The notes beneath the pieces were generated by a model that was given only the letters and a program-made list of their open reading frames with translations, was not told the origin of the DNA and did no database searches. DNA of 6,843 nucleotides from Candidatus Kaiserbacteria bacterium (GTDB lineage: Bacteria; Patescibacteriota; Minisyncoccia; Phycocordibacterales; UBA2100), in NCBI GenBank assembly GCA_026985835.1, contig JALSPS010000102.1:1-6843 (forward strand). Reading direction: 5' to 3'. The position numbers were made by a program, and so were the translations under genes. This document shows positions 1-4,382 of the stretch, in pieces. Position 1 is the stretch's first letter. Each line of letters opens with the position of its first letter.

Positions 1-600
1 GTTTGCATTAATAACTGGAATAAGAACCGATTCAATCTCTATATTTTTATTTATATTAAATACTTTTTCAGCCAACCTAAACTGATCTGTGGCAACAAAA
101 AATATGTTTTTATTCTGCGAGTATATATAAACACTTGATAATTCCGGTTTAATAACAGATAAGGATGCACTTTGAGATACAGCCTTTATACCCGATATAA
201 ACATATCAACCGGTACTGTAAATTTATCTTCTGCATCTGGTTGTGGTATTTTAGGAAATTCATTTTTATCTAGTGTCTTTATATTCATTTCTCCATTCCG
301 AGTACTTATAACAAACAATTCATTTTTATATTTCAGTGTTATTTTTTCATCATCTTTAATTGTCTTTAAAACTCTCTGTAGAATAGATGCCGGAATCAGA
401 ACTGTCCCAGCATCCAATACATCCGCAACAAAAGAATTCTCAATTCCAAACTCAAGATTTGTTCCCTTCAATATCACTTTATTTTTCTCGGCCTCAATGT
501 AAATTCCAGAGAGCGCTGGAAGAGAAGGTTTTGAAGAAATAATTCTTGCGACCTTATCCACAACCAAAGCTAAATCTTTTTTAAAACATTTTATCTCCAT
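1..600 (-). CDS. dnaN: DNA polymerase III beta subunit (sliding clamp), 5' part only
   Basis: DnaN forms the ring-shaped dimer that tethers DNA polymerase III to the template. The 200 codons seen are open to the window edge, a bit over half of the usual ~370 residues, so domain I and most of domain II are present and the C-terminal third is cut off by the window. Recognisable family motifs are PALSGIYIEA (28-37), GTNLEFGI (46-53), FPKIP (115-119), KPELSSVYI (151-159) and ATDQFRLA (170-177), the last matching the common ATDGYRLA signature. The ATG at 600-598 is chosen because the protein opens MEIKCFKKDLALVVDKV, the normal clamp N-terminus. There is no Shine-Dalgarno sequence; an A/T tract precedes the start. 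It lies downstream of dnaA on the same strand, the classical dnaA-dnaN order. A perfect DnaA box lies in codons 13-16. Confidence 0.97.
   Translation of the reverse strand, partial: MEIKCFKKDLALVVDKVARIISSKPSLPALSGIYIEAEKNKVILKGTNLEFGIENSFVADVLDAGTVLIPASILQRVLKTIKDDEKITLKYKNELFVISTRNGEMNIKTLDKNEFPKIPQPDAEDKFTVPVDMFISGIKAVSQSASLSVIKPELSSVYIYSQNKNIFFVATDQFRLAEKVFNINKNIEIESVLIPVINAN
554..562 (+). promoter_or_regulatory. DnaA box (perfect TTATCCACA) inside dnaN
   Basis: Exact 9-mer consensus TTATCCACA on the plus strand, within dnaN codons 13-16 (Val-Val-Asp-Lys). It extends the dnaA-dnaN box cluster into coding sequence. It could be a coincidence of codons, but it lies in line with three further boxes within 280 bp. 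Confidence 0.6.
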
Positions 601-630
601 ATTTTTTATATTAATTTATTTTTTATATTA
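600..630. repeat. Two perfect 14-bp AT-only direct repeats next to the dnaN start
   Basis: TATTTTTTATATTA occurs at 600-613 and again at 617-630, a period of 17 bp. The first copy overlaps the last base of the dnaN start codon (complement). The repeats are pure A/T and lie beside DnaA boxes, as expected of a DNA unwinding element. Each copy also contains TAATAT on the minus strand, a possible -10. AT-rich sequence produces such repeats more readily than average DNA. Confidence 0.65.
608..613 (-). promoter_or_regulatory. Possible -10 element for a leaderless dnaN transcript
   Basis: TAATAT on the minus strand is followed by seven bases and then the dnaN ATG, the same geometry as at rpmH and yidC. 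No convincing -35 is visible, and the surrounding sequence is almost pure A/T, so a chance match is quite possible. dnaN may instead be read through from dnaA. Confidence 0.3.
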
Positions 631-685
631 TTAATAGTGTTAATATGTGTAAAACTATTAAAAGTGTTGTGTATTACTGGTTTTT

Positions 686-694
686 TTATCCACT
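686..694 (+). promoter_or_regulatory. DnaA box (TTATCCACT)
   Basis: TTATCCACT, one mismatch at the last position from TTATCCACA, on the plus strand in the dnaA-dnaN gap. It follows a run of T residues. Confidence 0.75.
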
Positions 695-740
695 GTTTTT
701 AATTTTTTTATCATTTTTGTTTTAATAAATTGTTAATTAC

Positions 741-754
741 TTTCTATTTTCTAT
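741..754. repeat. Tandem 7-bp AT-rich repeat beside a DnaA box
   Basis: TTTCTAT is repeated exactly twice, followed by a T run and then the perfect DnaA box at 760-768. Read on the minus strand, the box is followed by A6 and then TAGAAAA-TAGAAAG-TAA. This loosely recalls the TAG/TAA-rich DnaA-trio elements of basal unwinding systems, but the units are 7 bp, not 3 bp. Confidence 0.45.
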
Positions 755-759
755 TTTTT

Positions 760-768
760 TGTGGATAA
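760..768 (-). promoter_or_regulatory. DnaA box (perfect TTATCCACA)
   Basis: TGTGGATAA on the plus strand, an exact consensus box read on the minus strand. It directly adjoins the AT-rich 7-mer repeats, so it is the best candidate for the box anchoring strand opening. Confidence 0.82.
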
Positions 769-821
769 GATTCTTTTTATTAACAGGTTATCATTCACAA
801 TACTTTACGGTAATACACAAC

Positions 822-830
822 TTATCCACT
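822..830 (+). promoter_or_regulatory. DnaA box overlapping the dnaA stop codon
   Basis: TTATCCACT, with one mismatch at the last base. On the minus strand the same nine bases encode the final Ser-Gly-stop (AGT GGA TAA) of DnaA, so the box and the 3' end of the gene coincide exactly. Confidence 0.7.
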
Positions 831-2174
831 TAGAATACTCCGCACCTCGTCTATTTCATCCTTTAGTATTGGATCATCATTCATCATTTTTTTTATTTTT
901 TCACAAGAATGTATAACTGTTGTATGATCCCTTCCCCCTAGCTTTTCCCCTATTGTTGGAAAAGATATATCAAAATCTTCTCTAAGTATATACATTATTA
1001 TTTGTCTTGGTTTTACAACCTCTTTTTTGCGGGTTTTTTTGTAAATACTGTCTTCATCTATATTGTAAAATCTTGCAACTCTTTTTATAACTTCCTCAGG
1101 TGGTATGTTTTTATTTAACCTCGTATTATTTTTTATAAGTCTTCTCAGGTCGTCATCGGTAAGTTCATTTTTTAGTTGGAGTTGGCAAACTACGGTGTTT
1201 AAAATACCCTCTAGTTCACGTATATTCCCCTCTATTTCTTTTGCGATATATTTAATTATTCTTTCCGGTATAACCATATTTTTGGATTCCGCTTTTTCTT
1301 TAAGAATCATTTCCCTTGACTCAATTTCCGGAGCTGTGATTTCTGCTATCATACCCGCGCTAAAGCGACTTCTCAGCCTGTCTTCAAGACCGGGCATAAA
1401 ATTAGGGTGTTTATCAGAAGAGAAAATAATTTGCTTATTATTTTCGTATAAGGCATTGAATAAATGGAATAATTCCTCTTGTGTCTTTTCTTTCTCAGCA
1501 ATAAATTGTATGTCGTCCATTATAAGGACATCATATTGTCTATATTTATCTTTGAATGTATGAGCCTTGCCTGATCTAACAGCATTTATATAGTCCATTG
1601 AGAATTTTTCAGATGATACATAGAATACCTTTATGTTTGGATTTGTTTTTTTAATGTAATTTCCAACGGCTTGAGTTAGATGCGTTTTACCATATCCTGT
1701 ATTGCCATAGATAAAGAGTGGGTTGTATGTTAGAGATTGGTTTTTTGCGACTGTTTGAGCGGCCGCGTGCGCGAGTTGGTTAAATGGACCCACAACGAAT
1801 GTATCAAATGTATATTTTGGATTGAGATTGTCTTTCTTGTCAACAAAGTAGTTTTGCATAGGAAGTTTTTCAGTAGTTGCTTCGCAGACCGTCTCTTGAA
1901 TGGTTGATTTTCTTTTTTTTGCTGGAGATTTATTTATCTGGAAGTGAACACTTCTGATGGAGTCATCAAATCCGCGTAATACTTTTAAAATAAATGTTGA
2001 GTGCTTATCTTGTAGCCATTCCTTTACTATTTTGTTTGGCGCTCCTATATATACCTCTCCACCAACATTTTTGATTATGCTCGTATCTTTAAACCATGTC
2101 TTGAAGTTCGTCGCACTGACGCTCATCTCAATATGTACCAGCGCATTTTGCCATAATTCTTGTTCACTCAACAT
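822..2174 (-). CDS. dnaA: Chromosomal replication initiator protein DnaA
   Basis: AAA+ ATPase that binds DnaA boxes, opens the origin and helps load the replicative helicase. The full-length 450 residues show all four domains. Domain I (about 1-85) has the LWQNAL...NFKTWF pattern; a short linker (about 85-118) follows. Domain III has Walker A GNTGYGKTH (157-165), Walker B LIMDDIQF (217-224), sensor I IIFSSDKHP (249-257), the arginine-finger region LEDRLRSRF (263-271) and sensor II GNIRELEG (316-323). Domain IV has KPRQIIMYILRED (388-400) and the DnaA signature GGRDHTTVIHSC (413-424). The ATG at 2174-2172 gives the expected N-terminus. A good promoter lies 14 bp upstream (2189-2216) and DnaA boxes lie just beyond it, suggesting autoregulation. 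No Shine-Dalgarno sequence is visible. It is on the same strand as rpmH, rnpA and dnaN, so readthrough from rnpA is also possible. Confidence 0.99.
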   Translation of the reverse strand: MLSEQELWQNALVHIEMSVSATNFKTWFKDTSIIKNVGGEVYIGAPNKIVKEWLQDKHSTFILKVLRGFDDSIRSVHFQINKSPAKKRKSTIQETVCEATTEKLPMQNYFVDKKDNLNPKYTFDTFVVGPFNQLAHAAAQTVAKNQSLTYNPLFIYGNTGYGKTHLTQAVGNYIKKTNPNIKVFYVSSEKFSMDYINAVRSGKAHTFKDKYRQYDVLIMDDIQFIAEKEKTQEELFHLFNALYENNKQIIFSSDKHPNFMPGLEDRLRSRFSAGMIAEITAPEIESREMILKEKAESKNMVIPERIIKYIAKEIEGNIRELEGILNTVVCQLQLKNELTDDDLRRLIKNNTRLNKNIPPEEVIKRVARFYNIDEDSIYKKTRKKEVVKPRQIIMYILREDFDISFPTIGEKLGGRDHTTVIHSCEKIKKMMNDDPILKDEIDEVRSILSG

Positions 2175-2188
2175 AAGCTTTTGAGAGT

Positions 2189-2216
2189 ATTATATACAAA
2201 AGAGTATTTGTTCCAA
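2189..2216 (-). promoter_or_regulatory. dnaA promoter
   Basis: On the minus strand: -35 TTGGAA (2211-2216), 16-bp spacer, consensus -10 TATAAT (2189-2194), then 14 bases to the dnaA ATG. The predicted start gives a leader of only about 7-8 bases with no Shine-Dalgarno sequence. The nearest DnaA-box-like sequence begins 20 bp upstream of the -35, so bound DnaA could affect this promoter. Confidence 0.7.
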
Positions 2217-2247
2217 GTTTCAAAAAATGTTGAAAAGTGGAAAAAAC

Positions 2248-2256
2248 TGTGGATAA
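2248..2256 (-). promoter_or_regulatory. DnaA box (perfect TTATCCACA)
   Basis: TGTGGATAA on the plus strand, an exact consensus box read on the minus strand, 32 bp upstream of the dnaA -35 element. Confidence 0.8.
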
Positions 2257-2266
2257 CTTGTATATA

Positions 2267-2275
2267 AGTGGATAA
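2267..2275 (-). promoter_or_regulatory. DnaA box (TTATCCACT)
   Basis: AGTGGATAA on the plus strand, one mismatch from consensus. Same orientation as the box at 2248-2256, starts 19 bp apart (close to two helical turns). Confidence 0.72.
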
Positions 2276-2284
2276 GTATGTAAA

Positions 2285-2605
2285 TTATCTCAATACCTGA
2301 GTCATTTTTTGAATATCTGACTCTAAATCAACTTGTGGATAATTCAATATATTTTTTGTTAAATATATTGCTATTAGATAGTTGTCAACAGGTGTATTTA
2401 ACTTACTTTTTAAAATATGCAATACACGCCTTTTCATTTTATTCCGTTTTACGGCAGATTTCTCAATTTTTTTCGGTACGATTACTGAAATTTTCATAAT
2501 TTGGGATTTTTTATATTTAATAAAAAACCAGCCAAACATTTTTTTTTGAGCATCTGACAAATTTGCAAAATCAGGACCGGAGAGCCTGTTTGCTTTTGGG
2601 AACAT
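2285..2605 (-). CDS. rnpA: Ribonuclease P protein component
   Basis: Protein subunit of RNase P, which helps the catalytic RNA bind and cleave 5' leaders of pre-tRNAs. At 106 residues it is at the short end of the family range (~105-130). It opens with the usual Phe/Pro/Arg-rich N-terminus (MFPKANRLSGPDF) and carries the basic signature around KISVIVPKKIEKSAVKRNKMKRR, where AVKRNKMKRR (51-60) is the conserved RNR-type helix. The protein is strongly basic. The start is fixed by a one-base gap after rpmH: the junction reads TAATATG, without a Shine-Dalgarno sequence, so translation is probably coupled to rpmH. It is co-directional with dnaA downstream, whereas in most bacteria rpmH-rnpA points away from dnaA. 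A perfect DnaA box lies in its 3' part. No terminator is visible after it. Confidence 0.95.
   Translation of the reverse strand: MFPKANRLSGPDFANLSDAQKKMFGWFFIKYKKSQIMKISVIVPKKIEKSAVKRNKMKRRVLHILKSKLNTPVDNYLIAIYLTKNILNYPQVDLESDIQKMTQVLR
2334..2342 (-). promoter_or_regulatory. DnaA box (perfect TTATCCACA) inside rnpA
   Basis: An exact consensus box inside the rnpA coding region at codons 88-91 (Asn-Tyr-Pro-Gln). It has the same orientation as the two intergenic boxes. Confidence 0.6.
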
Positions 2606-2606
2606 A

Positions 2607-2762
2607 TTATTTTTGAGTTGTATTAACAGCGAGACGCGCTCTCCCCTTTCTTCTCCTTCTAAGTAATACTCGTTTGCCCGAAGATGTTTTGGAGCGAGAC
2701 AAAAAACCGTGTTTACGCGCGCGTTTTATTTTCTTTGGTTGATATGTTCGTTTTGTACTCAT
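2607..2762 (-). CDS. rpmH: 50S ribosomal protein bL34
   Basis: Small, very basic large-subunit ribosomal protein. The 51 residues open [20 protein letters not shown], followed by [12 protein letters not shown] and [12 protein letters not shown], closely matching the bL34 pattern KRTxQPxxxKRxRxHGFxxRxxTxxGRxVLxxRRxKGRxxL. It is slightly longer than the usual 44-46 residues, with short extra termini. Its base composition is noticeably more G/C-rich than its neighbours, as expected for Arg/Lys/Gly-rich coding. The ATG at 2762-2760 starts the conserved sequence. The -10 hexamer ends only seven bases before it, so the mRNA is probably leaderless. It is the first gene of rpmH-rnpA, with yidC divergent across 89 bp. 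Confidence 0.97.
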   Translation of the reverse strand: MSTKRTYQPKKIKRARKHGFLSRSKTSSGKRVLLRRRRKGRARLAVNTTQK

Positions 2763-2765
2763 AGC

Positions 2766-2778
2766 GTGTATATTACAC
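2766..2778. repeat. Short palindrome over the rpmH -10
   Basis: GTGTA-TAT-TACAC is a 13-bp sequence with perfect 5-bp arms, covering the whole rpmH -10 hexamer. It could be an operator or simply a consequence of the -10 sequence. Confidence 0.3.
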
Positions 2779-2797
2779 AATTATCTCAGAAATACAA
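2770..2797 (-). promoter_or_regulatory. rpmH-rnpA promoter (predicted leaderless start)
   Basis: On the minus strand: -35 TTGTAT (2792-2797), 16-bp spacer, -10 TAATAT (2770-2775), then seven bases to the rpmH ATG. Transcription should begin at or next to the A of ATG. It is back to back with the yidC promoter, with 19 bp between the two -35 elements, so a protein bound there could affect both. Confidence 0.65.
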
Positions 2798-2816
2798 GCT
2801 TTTTATAGGTTTTGTA

Positions 2817-2844
2817 TTGAATAAGTTAAATTTTGATGTACAAT
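2817..2844 (+). promoter_or_regulatory. yidC-jag promoter (predicted leaderless start)
   Basis: -35 TTGAAT (2817-2822), 16-bp spacer, -10 TACAAT (2839-2844), then seven bases to the ATG at 2852. The -10 overlaps an earlier in-frame ATG at 2843, which therefore cannot lie on a transcript from this promoter. This is the main reason for starting yidC at 2852. Confidence 0.68.
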
Positions 2845-2851
2845 GCCTGTT

Positions 2852-3565
2852 ATGTCTGACTTATTTCATACATATATTTATTTACCGCTATATAATGCGC
2901 TTATATATTTAATTCATACGGTTCCATTTGCAGATGTTGGTCTTGCTGTTATTGCGCTTACCATCTTGGTTAAAATACTTTTACTTCCGCTTGCATATAA
3001 GGCTTCCGTTATGCAACAAAAAATGAAAAAAATTGCCCCGCAAATTGAGGAGATAAAAGCGCAATATAAAGATGACAGACAAACACAAACGCTGAAGATA
3101 ATGGAATTATATAAAGAGAACAACATAAGACCTCTTTTTAGTATCCTTGTTATATTTGCGCAAATCCCTGTTATTTTAGGGCTTTATTGGGTGTTTTCTA
3201 AAGGCGGATTACCAAGTATAAATTCAGAATTATTGTATGATTTTGTGAAAAAAACAGTTACAGAGCCGAATATGCTTTTTTTGGGAATTATAGATATGTC
3301 TAGAAGAAGTATTATACTGGCTGTTCTAGTTGCCATTACCCAGTTTTTTGCTACCCATAAAACAATGCCCAAACCTGAGAAAAAAGAGAACCCATCCATT
3401 AAAGATGATATTGCTCATAGTATGTACTTTCAAATGAAGTTTTTTTTGCCCGTTTTTATGGGTTTTATTGCATATTCAATATCTGCCGCGGTTGCGCTTT
3501 ATTTTATTGTAAGTAATTTGTTTACAGTTGTGCAAGATATGGTAATTAAAAGATTAAATAAATAA
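2852..3565 (+). CDS. yidC: Membrane protein insertase YidC/Oxa1
   Basis: Inserts and folds membrane proteins, alone or with SecYEG. The 237 residues form the short Oxa1-like core without the large periplasmic domain of Gram-negative YidC and without an obvious lipoprotein signal. Visible parts are a first membrane segment (about 29-49, VGLAVIALTILVKILLLPLA), the charged cytoplasmic hairpin with MQQKMKKIAPQIEEIKAQYKD, a second segment PLFSILVIFAQIPVILGLYWVF (94-115), a third about 152-167, and a final hydrophobic stretch about 197-227. The groove residue that is Arg in many homologues is Lys41 here (LTILVKILLLPL). I start at Met 2852, not 2843 (three residues longer), because the predicted -10 covers 2843 and MSDLFHTYIYLPLYNAL resembles the N-terminus I recall for CPR homologues. 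jag follows after one base. Confidence 0.95.
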   Translation: MSDLFHTYIYLPLYNALIYLIHTVPFADVGLAVIALTILVKILLLPLAYKASVMQQKMKKIAPQIEEIKAQYKDDRQTQTLKIMELYKENNIRPLFSILVIFAQIPVILGLYWVFSKGGLPSINSELLYDFVKKTVTEPNMLFLGIIDMSRRSIILAVLVAITQFFATHKTMPKPEKKENPSIKDDIAHSMYFQMKFFLPVFMGFIAYSISAAVALYFIVSNLFTVVQDMVIKRLNK

Positions 3566-3566
3566 T

Positions 3567-4016
3567 ATGACTGAAAAAATGACAACAATAGATATAATTG
3601 AGATGATTTTAAAAAATCTTGGAGTTTCATTTACCGCGGTAGAAGAGGTTGATTATTTTGGTAACAAAGTTTTTAAGATAAAAACAGATGAATCAAGCTT
3701 ATTGATAGGCCAAAGAGGAGATGTTGCTCGCGCCCTAAATTATATTGTAAAGCAGATCCTATCCAAAAAAGAAGAGAATACGAAATTTATTATTGATATC
3801 AACGATTACAAATGGAAGCGTATCCAAGAGATTGAAAAGATGGCAAAGCTTCTTGCGGATAGAGCGCTATCTTTAAAGTACGATGTTGAAATGCAACCAA
3901 TGCCTCCATATGAGAGAATGATTGTACACTCAGTTCTGGGAGAAGTTGAAAATATAACAACAGAATCAATAGGAACAGGCAGAAACAGGCGTGTAGTTAT
4001 AAAATATATTGCTTAA
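3567..4016 (+). CDS. jag: Jag/KhpB (EloR)-type RNA-binding protein, KH-R3H
   Basis: RNA-binding protein of the Jag/KhpB family, a usual neighbour of yidC and linked in Gram-positives to cell elongation and RNA binding. In 149 residues it has a KH domain with LLIGQRGDVARALNYIV (GxxG = GQRG, 48-51) and a C-terminal R3H domain with ERMIVHSVL (Arg117-x3-His121) and the ending GTGRNRRVVIKYI. The Jag-N domain and linker found in Firmicutes are absent; the protein begins directly with the segment leading to the KH fold. The start at 3567 comes one base after the yidC stop (TAATATG), suggesting termination-reinitiation. A second ATG at 3579 would shorten it by four residues. Its stop is directly abutted by the stop of the opposing gene, with no terminator visible. 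Confidence 0.92.
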   Translation: MTEKMTTIDIIEMILKNLGVSFTAVEEVDYFGNKVFKIKTDESSLLIGQRGDVARALNYIVKQILSKKEENTKFIIDINDYKWKRIQEIEKMAKLLADRALSLKYDVEMQPMPPYERMIVHSVLGEVENITTESIGTGRNRRVVIKYIA

Positions 4017-4382
4017 CTATTTACCAAGGATCTTTAAGCTTGTCATTTCGGGGTTTATCATATTGAATATAAGCGCGGTAGCAAGTAGCATTAAAAGTCC
4101 GGCAAGAGCTCTTCCTATTCTTTTTTTTGATTCTGTTTTTTTTGTAACTGCATCAACTGTCATATATGTAAGTCCAGAATATGCAATAATCACGACGGCG
4201 ACAATAACACCAACCATAATTGCAATGTTATAAAGAGCATTTATAAATGACGGCAAATCATTTGTATTTGAAAGCCCGGGTATGTTTCCAGATAGCATTT
4301 TATATTCTGCAAAAGCCAGTTTTGGTAAAATTAGCATAAAGCTGAGTATTATAAATTGTATTTTATTTGTTAGTTTTTTCAT
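4017..4382 (-). CDS. Small secreted two-helix membrane protein, VirB2/TrbC pilin-like
   Basis: 121 residues. An N-terminal signal peptide (1-25, basic MKK start, hydrophobic core, cleavage likely after AFA) is followed by a mature part with two hydrophobic segments, about 50-72 (NIAIMVGVIVAVVIIAYSGLTYM) and 88-106 (ALAGLLMLLATALIFNMIN). These are joined by a basic loop (KKTESKKRIGR). Signal peptide, short length, two helices and a positively charged connecting loop are the layout of VirB2/TrbC-type pilins of type IV secretion systems. I recall similar proteins in CPR genomes. No VirB4 or other secretion component is in the window, so this is a fold-level guess. The first 20 bases overlap the end of the beta-propeller gene, implying translational coupling. 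The only purine motif upstream (GGAG, 17 bases from ATG) is too far for normal ribosome binding. Confidence 0.75.
   Translation of the reverse strand: MKKLTNKIQFIILSFMLILPKLAFAEYKMLSGNIPGLSNTNDLPSFINALYNIAIMVGVIVAVVIIAYSGLTYMTVDAVTKKTESKKRIGRALAGLLMLLATALIFNMINPEMTSLKILGK

Larger units (their letters stand above)
601..821. other. Candidate oriC region: dnaA-dnaN intergenic segment with unwinding element
   Basis: This 221-bp gap holds no gene. It is strongly A/T-rich, especially 601-665 and 700-760. DnaA boxes lie at 686-694 and 760-768, a third (822-830) abuts the right edge, and a fourth lies just inside dnaN. AT repeats are the two 14-mers at 600-630 and a tandem TTTCTAT 7-mer at 741-754, directly beside the perfect box at 760-768. 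An 8-bp inverted repeat (TTAATAGT 631-638, ACTATTAA 654-661) and a 12-bp inverted repeat (666-677, 810-821) are also present. Boxes plus AT-rich repeats between dnaA and dnaN match the position of the unwinding site in Bacillus-type bipartite origins. Origin function is inferred. Confidence 0.75.
666..821. repeat. 12-bp inverted repeat framing the DnaA boxes
   Basis: GTTGTGTATTAC at 666-677 and its exact reverse complement GTAATACACAAC at 810-821 are 132 bp apart. Each arm lies next to a TTATCCACT box: 8 bp before 686-694, and directly abutting 822-830. The spacing is too long for a simple terminator hairpin, so a paired protein-binding site is more plausible. No known binding protein is recognised. 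Confidence 0.6.
2175..2342. other. Second DnaA-box cluster (upstream half of a candidate bipartite origin)
   Basis: The 110-bp rnpA-dnaA gap and the adjoining end of rnpA hold two perfect boxes (2248-2256, 2334-2342), one single-mismatch box (2267-2275) and one weaker site AGTGGAAAA (2236-2244). All four point the same way. Starts of the first three are 12 and 19 bp apart. Together with the cluster on the other side of dnaA this forms a box-dnaA-box arrangement. The AT repeats are on the dnaN side only, so this half more likely serves DnaA binding and dnaA autoregulation than strand opening. That division of labour is inferred. Confidence 0.65.

Noticed and set aside
788..796. TTATCATTC as a DnaA box
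   Set aside because: Only the first five bases and little else match the consensus.
1105..1563. 152-codon open frame on the plus strand antisense to dnaA
   Set aside because: It lies wholly inside the unmistakable dnaA gene, and its hydrophobic, Ser/Ile-rich translation is the usual antisense shadow of AT-rich coding DNA.
2287..2301. Short stem TCAATACC/CTGAG area at the rnpA end as a terminator
   Set aside because: On the minus strand only a 4-bp stem (CTCA/TGAG) forms, without a following T-run.
2843..2851. Earlier in-frame ATG adding Met-Pro-Val to YidC
   Set aside because: The predicted -10 (2839-2844) covers this codon, and the family-like N-terminus begins at the next Met. It remains possible if another promoter is used.
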